Assembly: GCF_031326205.1 (NCBI RefSeq)
Contig: NZ_CP133721.1
Coordinates: forward strand, 62,001 to 126,000
Length of the DNA: 64,000 nucleotides
Direction of reading: 5' to 3'
From: Flavobacterium sp. 20NA77.7
GTDB taxonomy: Bacteria; Bacteroidota; Bacteroidia; Flavobacteriales; Flavobacteriaceae
Below the pieces are notes generated by a model. The model saw only the letters and a program-made list of their open reading frames with translations, was not told the origin of the DNA and searched no databases. Numbering within the stretch: position 1 is the stretch's first letter; each line of letters starts with the position of its first letter. Positions 42,046 to 50,962 of the stretch are shown in pieces. The position numbers and the translations under genes are program-made.

Positions 42046-44832
42046 ATGAATAAAACATTTCTTGGTACAATAGCAGCTCAACTAGTAACGCTACCTTTAG
42101 AGGAGTTACAAAATAGTATTGTAGTTTTGCCCAACAAAAGGGCTAAACTTTTTTTATTAAAGGAATTAAAAAAGCATACAAACGCTACTTTCTTTGCCCC
42201 ACAAATAATAAGTATTGAAAACTTAATTGAGTCAATAGCAGGTTTAAGAACTATAGATGCTATTGAGTTATTATTTGAGTTTTATAATGTATATTTAGAT
42301 TTAGTAGAACAGACTTCTGCCCAAGATTTTGAATCATTTTCAAATTGGGCTAAAACACTTCTTCAAGACTTTAATGAAATTGACCGGTATTTGTTAGATC
42401 CAAATGATTTGTTTGAGTATTTATATGAAATAGAACGAATAAAACATTGGACCCCAAATTTAGAAAAACAAACAACGTTAATTGAAAATCAACTGATTTT
42501 TTGGAAAAAATTGCCAGATTATTACCAAGCATTACAATCGCATTTAGAAGAAAAAAATCTCGGTTATTCAGGTTTAATTTATAAAAAAGCGGTTCAAAAT
42601 TGTACCGCTTTTATAGCCAATATAGAAACTGAAAAATATATTTTTGCGGGGTTTAACGCACTAAATAAAGCAGAAGAAATACTTATTCAAAAACTTATAG
42701 AATCAAATCACGCTACAATTTATTGGGATATTGACAAAACGTTTCTTGAAGATGATTTTCATGATGCAGGTTATTTCATTAGAAAAATTCAAAAGACATG
42801 GCAAGTTTATTCAAAAAAACCTTTTAATTGGATTGTAGATGAATTTTCAAAAGAAAAAAATATTGAAATAATTGGCACGCCAAAATCTATTGGCCAAGCA
42901 AAAATTGTAGGTTCTATTGTTGAAAACATTCTCAAAGAGTCACCTAATCTTGACCAAACAGCTATCGTATTGGGTGAAGAAAAATTAGTTATTCCAATAC
43001 TGCATGCGCTTCCAAAAGAAGTTGCAAATTTAAACATCACTATGGGGTATTCTAGTAAAAATAACCCCGTTCAAATTTTAATTCACAAATTATTTAAGTT
43101 GCATTGTAATGCACAAGCGCGTAATGCAAAGCAAAGTGTTTTTTATTACAAAGAATTGTTAGAAATACTTAATAATCCATTACTAACACCTATAATTAAT
43201 GGAACTAAAATTATTCAAGCTATACATGCTTCAAACAGTACTTTCATAACAGCAACTAAATTAGAGGATTGGTTTAAACGCTTTAATGGAGATGCTCAAC
43301 AAGATATTTTTCAACTTCTTTTTTTGAATTGGACGAATTCAACGGGAGAAATTTTAGCTAAGTTACAGCAATTGTTACTTCGTTTAAAAGAAAGTTTGTC
43401 TTCTGCAAACGAACAAGATAAAATAACGCGAGCATTTGTTTTTTCGGTATATACAATCATTCAAAAGATAACTAATTATTATCAAAAATACCAACGAATA
43501 GAGTCTTTAGAAGCACTTTTTTCATTGTACAAACAAGTTATTGATCAAGCCGAAGTTTCTTTTGAAGGAGAACCTTTAATCGGCTTACAAATTATGGGAA
43601 TTCTTGAAAGCAGAACGCTAGACTTTGAAAACGTAATAATAACATCATTAAATGAAGGGAAATTACCAGCAGGTAAAGCAACACAATCATTTATTCCGTA
43701 TGATGTGAAAATTGAAAAAGGCTTACCAACTTATAAAGAAAAAGATGCTATTTTTACGTACCATTTTTATAGATTATTACAAAGGGCAAAAAATATTTAT
43801 TTGCTTTACAACACCTATTCCGAAGGTTTAGACGCTGGAGAAAAGAGTAGATTTTTGACTCAGTTAGAAATTGAAAAACAACCGCTGCATCATTTAAAAA
43901 CAACCTATTATAATGCATATTTGCCAGATAAGGTAAGTGCGCCTATGGAAATTATTAAAACGAATGCTATTCTTGAAAGGCTAAAAGAAATTGCTACAGA
44001 TAAAGGTTTTTCTCCTTCTTCGTTAACAAATTATCTTCGAAACCCTATTCAGTTTTATTACCAACGAATATTAGGTATTAAAGAAGCAGATGAGGTTGAA
44101 GAAAGTATAGCTGTAAATACATTAGGAACAATTATTCATGAAGTTTTAGAAAAAATGTACCACCCTTTTGAAGGAACAAATAAACAAGTTCATACTTCAG
44201 ACGTCGATATAATGATTCAGAATATTGAAACCATAACGTTAGAAAAATTTAGTGAAGTTTATAAAGAAGGAGATATAAAAAAAGGAAAAAACTTGATAGC
44301 TTTTGAAGTTGCGAAACGCAATGTGTATAATTTTTTACAACAAGAAAAAAGCCATATTGAAAACGGTGATGAGTTATTTATTTTGTCTTTAGAACAGCCA
44401 CATGAAACTATAATTGAACACCCAAGTTTGCCATTTTCTGTAAAAATTGCCGGAAAAGTAGATAGAATAGAATTAAGAAACAAAACCGTTAGAATTATTG
44501 ACTACAAAACAGGAAAAGTTGCTGCCAATTCATTAAAAATTAACACTTTTGAAGGATTGACATTAGATTTAGCACATGATAAAATTATTCAATTATTGTG
44601 TTATGCTTTAATGTATTCAAACAATCCGTTAGTAGAAGGATGTTTATTAGAAGTTGGAATTATTTCTTTTAAAAATATGAAAGCTGGATTTATGCCTTTT
44701 GGTTTTGGCAAAGGAAGAGGCGTTGTTGCTGAAACTCAAATTTCAAATGAAATACTTGATAATTTTAAAGAAGAGTTAGTGTATTTGATTAATGAAATAT
44801 TGAATAAAGAATTGTCTTTCAAAGAAAAATAA
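42046..44832 (+). CDS. AddB-like PD-(D/E)XK nuclease protein
   Basis: A 928-residue protein with the AddB layout: an N-terminal inactive helicase-like region (NSIVVLPNKRAKLFLLKEL near residues 23-41, no Walker A), RTLDFENVIITSLNEGKLP near 525-543, and a C-terminal RecB-type nuclease (LGTIIHEVLEKMY, GKVDRIELRNKTVRIIDYKTG near residues 803-823). The iron-sulphur cysteines of Firmicute AddB are absent: the usual Cys before the nuclease is replaced in LRNPIQFYYQ and there is no C-terminal Cys cluster. It follows the ompA terminator directly, with a weak TATATTTA box at about 42033-42040, so the message may be nearly leaderless. It converges with the hydrolase gene with a gap of one base. Confidence 0.82.
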   Translation: MNKTFLGTIAAQLVTLPLEELQNSIVVLPNKRAKLFLLKELKKHTNATFFAPQIISIENLIESIAGLRTIDAIELLFEFYNVYLDLVEQTSAQDFESFSNWAKTLLQDFNEIDRYLLDPNDLFEYLYEIERIKHWTPNLEKQTTLIENQLIFWKKLPDYYQALQSHLEEKNLGYSGLIYKKAVQNCTAFIANIETEKYIFAGFNALNKAEEILIQKLIESNHATIYWDIDKTFLEDDFHDAGYFIRKIQKTWQVYSKKPFNWIVDEFSKEKNIEIIGTPKSIGQAKIVGSIVENILKESPNLDQTAIVLGEEKLVIPILHALPKEVANLNITMGYSSKNNPVQILIHKLFKLHCNAQARNAKQSVFYYKELLEILNNPLLTPIINGTKIIQAIHASNSTFITATKLEDWFKRFNGDAQQDIFQLLFLNWTNSTGEILAKLQQLLLRLKESLSSANEQDKITRAFVFSVYTIIQKITNYYQKYQRIESLEALFSLYKQVIDQAEVSFEGEPLIGLQIMGILESRTLDFENVIITSLNEGKLPAGKATQSFIPYDVKIEKGLPTYKEKDAIFTYHFYRLLQRAKNIYLLYNTYSEGLDAGEKSRFLTQLEIEKQPLHHLKTTYYNAYLPDKVSAPMEIIKTNAILERLKEIATDKGFSPSSLTNYLRNPIQFYYQRILGIKEADEVEESIAVNTLGTIIHEVLEKMYHPFEGTNKQVHTSDVDIMIQNIETITLEKFSEVYKEGDIKKGKNLIAFEVAKRNVYNFLQQEKSHIENGDELFILSLEQPHETIIEHPSLPFSVKIAGKVDRIELRNKTVRIIDYKTGKVAANSLKINTFEGLTLDLAHDKIIQLLCYALMYSNNPLVEGCLLEVGIISFKNMKAGFMPFGFGKGRGVVAETQISNEILDNFKEELVYLINEILNKELSFKEK

Positions 44833-44833
44833 A

Positions 44834-45616
44834 TTATAGTTCTTTTAAAAAACTGAGTACCAATTGTTCAACTTCTTTTTTGTTTTCAATATGACTCATA
44901 TGTCCATCGTTTAATGTAATTAATTTAACAGCTGTATCTTTAATTTGTTCGATGTTTTCAGCATACGCAAGTACAGGGTCTTTTTTTCCAAGCACAAGCG
45001 TAATAGGGTAAGGGGCAAAATGCAAAATAACTTCTCTATCTTTTCTTGTTTTCATTCCTTCTTGAGCAGCAATTATTCCTTGTAAAGGAGTTTTTAGTGC
45101 TTCGTTTCTTACCCACTCAATTTCGTTAGTTAGCTTTTCTCTGTTTTCTTCACTAAACAAATTAGCAATTGACATTCTTACAGCCGCAACATAGTTTTGC
45201 TTAACAGCCTTAATAGCGCGCGTTCTATTTGCTATACGTTCATCGCTATCTGCTCTTGAGGTGGAATTTAGCAACAGCAACCCTTTCATCATTTCGGGGA
45301 ATAGTTCTGCAAATGCTAAGGCTACATAGCCCCCCATAGAATGTCCAATGAATACTGATTTTCTAATTTTTAATTCGTGCAGTACAAAATGAACAGCATC
45401 GGCCATGTCTTCCATGGTATGCATATAACCTAGATTGTCGGTTTGTCCATGACCTAATAAATCGATACAAACTACACGATATTTTATTTCTAACACAGGC
45501 GCTAAGTAATTCCACATGGTGCTATTTTCTAGAAAGCCATGTAACAAGACCACTGCCGTTCCTTTTCCTTTGTCGGTATAGGCTATTTTCGTGTTTTTGA
45601 AGGTTGTGGTTTTCAT
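44834..45616 (-). CDS. Alpha/beta hydrolase
   Basis: A 260-residue alpha/beta-fold hydrolase. The oxyanion strand is AVVLLHGFLENSTMW (HG motif), the nucleophile elbow is FIGHSMGGYVAL (Ser), the acid is in LVLGKKDPVLAY and the catalytic His is in NDGHMSHIENKKEV. The substrate is unknown. I start at the ATG at 45616 (MKTTTFKNTKIAYTDKG), because a perfect -7 box ends five bases upstream. A start at 45664 would add 16 basic residues that lie across the promoter. Confidence 0.9.
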   Translation of the reverse strand: MKTTTFKNTKIAYTDKGKGTAVVLLHGFLENSTMWNYLAPVLEIKYRVVCIDLLGHGQTDNLGYMHTMEDMADAVHFVLHELKIRKSVFIGHSMGGYVALAFAELFPEMMKGLLLLNSTSRADSDERIANRTRAIKAVKQNYVAAVRMSIANLFSEENREKLTNEIEWVRNEALKTPLQGIIAAQEGMKTRKDREVILHFAPYPITLVLGKKDPVLAYAENIEQIKDTAVKLITLNDGHMSHIENKKEVEQLVLSFLKEL

Positions 45617-45621
45617 ATATA

Positions 45622-45629
45622 CAAAGGTA
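45622..45629 (-). promoter_or_regulatory. -7 box of the hydrolase gene, predicting a leaderless message
   Basis: TACCTTTG on the minus strand matches TAnnTTTG exactly and is separated from the ATG by five bases (TATAT). Confidence 0.5.
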
Positions 45630-45706
45630 AAGGTTAAACGTAAATTTCGAAACCTTGGAACCAAAATTTTTTCACGAAGTACGCAAGAATAATATTTTTA
45701 AACATT

Positions 45707-45806
45707 TTGTCATTTCGACCTAAGGAGACTCGAGCGAAAGCGAATAGATGAATAAATCATATTATCTGCATGCGTTATGTGATTCTTCCTGTGTCGGAAT
45801 GACAAG
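45707..45806. repeat. Dispersed intergenic repeat unit with terminal inverted repeats, about 100 bp
   Basis: The ends TTGTCATTTCGACC (45707-45720) and, inverted, CTTGTCATTCCGACAC (about 45806-45791) are near-matching arms. The interior has AGGAGACTCGAGCGAAAGCG and GAATCACATAACGCATGCAG (minus strand). I recognise the GTCATT(T/C)CGAC...GAATGAC pattern as a common intergenic repeat in flavobacterial genomes. Only one copy is in this window, so copy number cannot be seen here. It lies between the hydrolase promoter and the pepP terminator. Confidence 0.6.
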
Positions 45807-45815
45807 TTTGAACAT

Positions 45816-45851
45816 AAAAAAAACGGCTCACTTTCGCAAACCGTTTTTTTT
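45816..45851 (-). terminator. Intrinsic terminator after the Xaa-Pro aminopeptidase gene
   Basis: AAAAAAAACGG (45816-45826), a 14-base loop, CCGTTTTTTTT (45841-45851). Read on the minus strand it ends in eight T. Confidence 0.7.
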
Positions 45852-45872
45852 CTTTTATTATCTTTTCTCTAG

Positions 45873-47165
45873 TTAAGCATTCATAATTGATTCAATTTCA
45901 TCTGCCTCAATAGGAATAGTTGCCATTAGATTGAATGGCTCACCTGTTTGTTGGATAACCACATCGTCCTCTAATCGAATGCCAAAACCTTCTTCAGGGA
46001 TATAAATGCCAGGTTCTACAGTAAATACCATATTTGCTTGCATAGGTTCATGAAGCAATCCATAATCATGTGTGTCCAGTCCTAAATGGTGAGAAGTACC
46101 GTGCATAAAATATTTTTTATAAGCAGGCCATTCAGGATTCTCATTTTGTACATCTGCTTTATCAATAAGTCCTAAGCCTAATAATTCTGACGTCATAATT
46201 TTGCCTACTTCCACATGGTATTCTTTCCATAAAGTACCCGGAACCAATAGTTTGGTAGCTTCATTTTTAACGTTTAATACTGCGTTGTAAACGGCACGTT
46301 GCCTGTCTGTGTATTTACCAGAAACAGGAATTGTTCGGGTTAAATCACTTGAGTAGTTTGCGTATTCGGCACCTACGTCTAGTAAAAGCAAATCGCCAGC
46401 TTTACATTCTTGATTGTTTTCTATATAATGTAATACATTGGCATTATTTCCAGAAGCAATAATAGGCGTATAAGCAAAACCTTTAGAACGATTTCTTATA
46501 AATTCATGAGCAAATTCGGCTTCTATTTCATATTCTGTCACCCCAGGTTTTACAAAATTCAAAATACGTCTAATCCCTTTTTCAGTTATGTTACATGCGT
46601 TCTGAATTAAATCTAATTCAATTTGGTCTTTTACCGAGCGAAGACGTTGCAAAATAGGGTTCGATTTTTCTACTTTATGTGCAGGATATTCTGCCTTCCA
46701 CCATTTAATAAATCGGTCTTCACGAGTTTCGGTTTCTACTGATGAACGATAATGCTCGTTCGTATTGATGTACATCGTATCAGCATACATCATTACTTCT
46801 TTAAGAATTTTTTTGAAATCTTGTAACCAATATACCGATTTAATGCCTGCTACTTCAAAAGCTCTTTCTTTCGTTAGTTTTTCACCTTCCCAAACAGCAA
46901 TATGCTCATTAGTTTCTCTTAAAAATAAGATTTCTTTTAAATGTTCATAGGGCGCATTAGGGAATAATAATAAGATGCTTTCTTCTTGATCTACACCGCT
47001 CAAATAAAAAATATCACGATGTTGTGCAAAAGGCAGTGTGCTATCAGCAGATACAGGATAGATATCGTTCGAATTAAAAATTGCCACGCCATTCGGCTTC
47101 ATTTGAGCCATAAAGTTTTTACGATTTTTAATAAAAAGTTCTCGACTAATTGGTAAATATTTCAT
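45873..47165 (-). CDS. pepP: Xaa-Pro aminopeptidase (aminopeptidase P)
   Basis: A cytoplasmic metallopeptidase that removes the N-terminal residue before proline. The 430 residues comprise an aminopeptidase P N-terminal domain (SRELFIKNRKNFMAQMKPN) and a pita-bread catalytic domain. The dinuclear metal ligands are the Asp in LLLLDVGAEY and YSSDLTRTIPV, the His in HGTSHHLGLDTHD, the Glu in FTVEPGIYIP and the Glu in GIRLEDDVVI. It is a single gene with its own promoter and terminator. Confidence 0.95.
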   Translation of the reverse strand: MKYLPISRELFIKNRKNFMAQMKPNGVAIFNSNDIYPVSADSTLPFAQHRDIFYLSGVDQEESILLLFPNAPYEHLKEILFLRETNEHIAVWEGEKLTKERAFEVAGIKSVYWLQDFKKILKEVMMYADTMYINTNEHYRSSVETETREDRFIKWWKAEYPAHKVEKSNPILQRLRSVKDQIELDLIQNACNITEKGIRRILNFVKPGVTEYEIEAEFAHEFIRNRSKGFAYTPIIASGNNANVLHYIENNQECKAGDLLLLDVGAEYANYSSDLTRTIPVSGKYTDRQRAVYNAVLNVKNEATKLLVPGTLWKEYHVEVGKIMTSELLGLGLIDKADVQNENPEWPAYKKYFMHGTSHHLGLDTHDYGLLHEPMQANMVFTVEPGIYIPEEGFGIRLEDDVVIQQTGEPFNLMATIPIEADEIESIMNA

Positions 47166-47193
47166 TAAAACAAGTGTTATTAAATACAGACTT

Positions 47194-47227
47194 CAAAAAT
47201 AATAACTTTCAAACGAAAAGTTGTCAA
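47194..47227 (-). promoter_or_regulatory. pepP: Promoter of pepP
   Basis: TATTTTTG (plus 47194-47201) lies 23 bases after a TTG (plus 47225-47227) on the minus strand. It is back to back with the -7 box of the divergent gene at 47238-47245. Confidence 0.45.
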
Positions 47228-47237
47228 ATTATTCTTT

Positions 47238-47245
47238 TAATTTTG
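47238..47245 (+). promoter_or_regulatory. -7 box of the Asp-box repeat protein gene
   Basis: TAATTTTG matches TAnnTTTG, 20 bases before the ATG at 47266. The upstream TTG is only 14 bases away, closer than usual. Confidence 0.4.
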
Positions 47246-47265
47246 AAGAAATCAAATAATATAAA

Positions 47266-49860
47266 ATGAAAAAGCTATTTGTTCTATTCTTTATTTTAAA
47301 TTCATTCCTTTCCGTATCACAAGAAAGTAATTTTCAAGCATTGAAATTTCAAAATATTGGCCCAACAATTATGAGTGGCCGAGTGGTTGACGTAGCTGTC
47401 AATGCAAATAATCCAACAGAATTTTATGTGGCGTATGCTTCAGGTGGTTTATGGTACACCTCAAATAATGGTACTAGTTTCGAACCCGTTATGGACAGTG
47501 CTCCAACGCAAAATATTGGTTGTGTAGCGGTTGATTGGGAATCGGGTTTAATTTTGGTTGGAACAGGTGAAGTGAATTCTTCTCGTTCATCTTATGCGGG
47601 AATTGGTGTTTTGAAATCTACAAATAAAGGTAAAACATGGACAAATATTGGTTTAACAGATAGTCATCATATTTCTAAAATTTGGATAAATCCGAAGGAT
47701 AATAACGAAATTGTTGTGGGCGTTTTAGGTCATCTGTATTCGAAAAATGATGAGCGGGGAGTATTTAAAACTACAGATGGAGGAAAAACATGGAAAAAAA
47801 CCTTGTTTATTAATGATGAAACAGGAATTATTGATATTAGTTTTGCTCCTAGCAACCCTAAAATAATGTTTGCCGCAGCTTGGGAACGGGAACGAAAGGC
47901 GTATAATTTTAAAGGAAATGGAAGTAATTCTGGAATTTATAAAAGTGAAAATTCAGGCACAACTTGGGTAAAAATTGAAGAAAATTCAGGGTTCCCAAGT
48001 AATAAAGGGATAGGAAGAATTGGTTTAACTTCTTTTAGTGAAAATATAACTTATGCTATTGTTGATAATCAAAACGTAAGACCAAATGCTACAGGTAAAA
48101 TGCCAAAAGACGCTAATGCCGCCTTGTTTGAAGCTGAAGTTATTGGTGCTGAAATTTATAAAACCGTTGATAAAGGAAAAGCGTGGACAAAAACACATGA
48201 TAAATTTATTAATGATGCTTTTTATTCTTACGGCTATTATTTTGCAGATATTACGGTAGATGAATCGGATGAGAATAGACTTTATATTTCGGCCGTTCCT
48301 CTTTTGTTTTCTAACGATGGCGGAAAAACCTTCGCGTCATTAAGCAAAGACAACGTTCATTCAGATCATCATGTATGTTGGATAAATCCAAAAAAACCTA
48401 ACCACATAATTAATGGAAATGATGGTGGAATAAATATTACTTACGATAACGGAGAACATTGGATAAAATGTAACAATCAAGCGGTTGGGCAATTTTACGC
48501 AGTTAACGTGGACGATAAAGAAAACTATGAAGTATATGGCGGGTTACAAGACAATGGAGTTTGGGCAGGCCCAAATAATTATGTACACAATGTAGAATGG
48601 GTACAAAACGGAAAGTATCCGTATGAATTTTTAAGCGGAGGAGATGGGATGCAGGTTCAAATTGATACACGAACAAATCAATTGGTATACACAGGCTCTC
48701 AATTTGGTAATTACACAAAAATTAATAGAAATACTGCAGAAAGAGATTATATTACCCCTCGAGCAGAAAAGAAAGAAGAACCTTATCGATTCAACTGGCA
48801 AACACCTATTTTGTTGTCTTCTCATAATCAGGATGTTGTATATTTGGGTGGCCAATATGTTTTTCGTTCCATGAATCAAGGCAAAAAATGGCAAAAAATA
48901 TCACCAGATTTAACCAAGGGGAAAGTAGAAGGAAATGTTCCTTTTGGGACAATTACCTCTTTAGCGGAAAGTACATTTAAATTTGGACAAATTATTGTTG
49001 GGACGGATGACGGAAATATTTATATAACTAAAGATAGCGGAGAAAATTGGACAAAAGTTTCGTCTAATTTGCCACAAAATTTATGGGTTTCTCGAGTGCG
49101 TTTTTCTAATTTCAATAAAAATCGTGTATATGCAACATTAAACGGATATAGAAACGACGATTTTACTACTTATGTATTTGTTTCTGAAGATTTAGGCCTT
49201 ACATGGAATTCATTGACGGAAAAATTTAATGAAAATGCAGCCAATGTAATTTTAGAAGATACGGAAAATGAAAATATACTTTACTTGGGAACAGATAACG
49301 GTCTTTTTATTTCGATAGATAAGGGAAAAATCTGGCAAGATTTTTCTTCAGAAATACCAAATGTTGCTGTTCATGACTTAGTGATACAAAAAAGAGAAAA
49401 AGATTTAATTGTAGCTACTCACGGACGTTCTTTATATAAATTGAATATTTCAAATCTACAGCAAATAGATGAAAACAATAAATTATTTAAAACGGAAGAA
49501 ATAGTTTTTTCAAAAAACTGGGGAAATAAAAACTATTCTTGGGGTAAAGAAAACACACCAAACGTTGAAATTTGGTATTATGTAAAAGAATTTACAAATC
49601 CTATTTTAACAATAAAAAATAAAGAGGGAATCGTTGTTTTTACCCATCAAGGCAAAGCTGAAAAAGGAATGGTTAAATTAGATTTTGATTTAAGTATTGA
49701 TGAAAAAATGAAGACCAGCATTGAAAAAAAGAACACTAAAATTAAAATTAACCAAGCAGATAATAAAAAATATTATTTACCAATTGGAAAATATACAATT
49801 GAACTTGAAGCTAATGGAAAAAAAGAATCCCAAATCTTAGTAATAAAAGAAAAAAATTAA
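47266..49860 (+). CDS. Secreted VPS10/sortilin-like Asp-box beta-propeller protein
   Basis: An 864-residue protein with a signal peptide (MKKLFVLFFILNSFLSVSQ). About eleven Asp-box motifs of the form S/T-x-D-x-G-x-x-W/F are spread over residues about 65-690 (for example TTDGGKTWKKT, SNDGGKTFASL, TKDSGENWTKV), which indicates one or two sialidase/sortilin-type propellers. A beta-rich C-terminal part ends without a recognisable type IX sorting domain. Relatives are often labelled glycosyl hydrolase, but I see no catalytic residues that would support that. It probably acts in the periplasm or at the outer membrane. Confidence 0.82.
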   Translation: MKKLFVLFFILNSFLSVSQESNFQALKFQNIGPTIMSGRVVDVAVNANNPTEFYVAYASGGLWYTSNNGTSFEPVMDSAPTQNIGCVAVDWESGLILVGTGEVNSSRSSYAGIGVLKSTNKGKTWTNIGLTDSHHISKIWINPKDNNEIVVGVLGHLYSKNDERGVFKTTDGGKTWKKTLFINDETGIIDISFAPSNPKIMFAAAWERERKAYNFKGNGSNSGIYKSENSGTTWVKIEENSGFPSNKGIGRIGLTSFSENITYAIVDNQNVRPNATGKMPKDANAALFEAEVIGAEIYKTVDKGKAWTKTHDKFINDAFYSYGYYFADITVDESDENRLYISAVPLLFSNDGGKTFASLSKDNVHSDHHVCWINPKKPNHIINGNDGGINITYDNGEHWIKCNNQAVGQFYAVNVDDKENYEVYGGLQDNGVWAGPNNYVHNVEWVQNGKYPYEFLSGGDGMQVQIDTRTNQLVYTGSQFGNYTKINRNTAERDYITPRAEKKEEPYRFNWQTPILLSSHNQDVVYLGGQYVFRSMNQGKKWQKISPDLTKGKVEGNVPFGTITSLAESTFKFGQIIVGTDDGNIYITKDSGENWTKVSSNLPQNLWVSRVRFSNFNKNRVYATLNGYRNDDFTTYVFVSEDLGLTWNSLTEKFNENAANVILEDTENENILYLGTDNGLFISIDKGKIWQDFSSEIPNVAVHDLVIQKREKDLIVATHGRSLYKLNISNLQQIDENNKLFKTEEIVFSKNWGNKNYSWGKENTPNVEIWYYVKEFTNPILTIKNKEGIVVFTHQGKAEKGMVKLDFDLSIDEKMKTSIEKKNTKIKINQADNKKYYLPIGKYTIELEANGKKESQILVIKEKN

Positions 49861-49956
49861 CTTTTGTTTGAAATTTTTATCAAATTAGTTCTTAAACTAT
49901 TGATATTCAACAAAAGTTAAACTCATTTAAAATCATTATAAATTATATCTAAAAGG

Positions 49957-49987
49957 TTGTAAGTTCTACTTATAACCTTTATTTTTG
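49957..49987 (+). promoter_or_regulatory. sdhC: Consensus promoter of the sdhCAB operon
   Basis: TTG (49957-49959), 20 bases, TATTTTTG (49980-49987). The leader to the ATG at 50027 would be about 33 bases. The box also rules out the TTG at 49985 as a start codon. Confidence 0.65.
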
Positions 49988-50026
49988 CTTGGTTTTATAT
50001 ATTTCAAATTAACAACAACTATAATT

Positions 50027-50956
50027 ATGGCAAAATCGGCATTTTTAAAGTCATCTATCGCAAAAAAATATTGGATGGCACTAACAGGATTGTTCTTATG
50101 CTTGTTTTTGGTAGGACACTTATTGGGTAACCTACAATTACTAGCAGGTAGAAGTACAGAAGCTGCATTGCAATTTAATAAGTATGCTTTATTCATGACC
50201 TCAAACCCTGCAGTAAAAGTACTTTCTTATCTAACGTATCTTTCAATTCTGTTTCATGCAATTGATGGAATCTTATTAACAATTCAAAACAAAAAAGCTA
50301 GACCAGTAGCTTATGCTAAAAAGGATGATGCTGCAAGCAGTAATTTTTCTTCTCGAAACATGGCTGTGTTAGGAACATTAATCTTGGTTTTCTTAGCTAC
50401 ACATATGGTTAACTTCTGGGCAAAAATGCATTTTGATAAAAAAATGCCGTTACAAATGATTTCAGCAGAAAACATGGGGCAAAAAGTTAATTTTATTGTT
50501 TCAACAAATAATGGATTGGCTGGTAACGATGCTTTTTTAGGTAAATTTATTCCAGAATCTGCTATTGATGGTAAATATTATTTTATTGAAGGAAATGTAG
50601 TTTATTTACAAAGAGAGTTTAAAGACGTTAATGATGGTAATAAACTTAAAAAAGAAAAAATTAAGATTGCAGAAGGGTACAAAGATTTACATAAAATTAC
50701 GGTTGACTTCTTTAAAAGTAAAGGAAAGCTGTTTAGTGTTATCCCAAATGAAGGATTAGTATTTACAATTTTTTATGTATTTGCTATGCTTGTTTTAGGA
50801 TTCCATTTATGGCATGGTTTTCAAAGTGCCTTCCAGTCATTAGGCGTAAATAATAAATTTACACCCGCTATTAAATTATTTGGAAAAGCGTTTTCGGTTT
50901 TAGTACCTTTATTATTCGCTGTTATTCCAGTTTATATTCACTTTATACTAAAATAA
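50027..50956 (+). CDS. sdhC: Succinate dehydrogenase cytochrome b subunit with extra hydrophilic insert
   Basis: The membrane anchor that carries haem b and the quinone site. It has five hydrophobic segments and probable haem ligands His31, His77, His126 and His260, as in the single-subunit (b558) type of Bacteroidetes and epsilonproteobacteria. At 309 residues it is longer than the roughly 220-230 expected. The extra part is a charged insert at about residues 141-216, after the third helix (HMVNFWAKMHF) and before the LHKITVDFF segment. The start at 50027 gives the expected N-terminus MAKSAFLKSSIAKKYWM. SdhA follows after 6 bases. Confidence 0.93.
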   Translation: MAKSAFLKSSIAKKYWMALTGLFLCLFLVGHLLGNLQLLAGRSTEAALQFNKYALFMTSNPAVKVLSYLTYLSILFHAIDGILLTIQNKKARPVAYAKKDDAASSNFSSRNMAVLGTLILVFLATHMVNFWAKMHFDKKMPLQMISAENMGQKVNFIVSTNNGLAGNDAFLGKFIPESAIDGKYYFIEGNVVYLQREFKDVNDGNKLKKEKIKIAEGYKDLHKITVDFFKSKGKLFSVIPNEGLVFTIFYVFAMLVLGFHLWHGFQSAFQSLGVNNKFTPAIKLFGKAFSVLVPLLFAVIPVYIHFILK

Positions 50957-50962
50957 AAACAT

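Noticed and set aside
48503..48894. Overlapping minus- and plus-strand frames within the Asp-box protein gene
   Set aside because: They are shadows of the propeller-coding frame and have no recognisable protein features.
49985..50026. TTG-started extension of SdhC
   Set aside because: The TTG is part of the -7 box of the promoter and would not be transcribed; the normal SdhC N-terminus begins at 50027.
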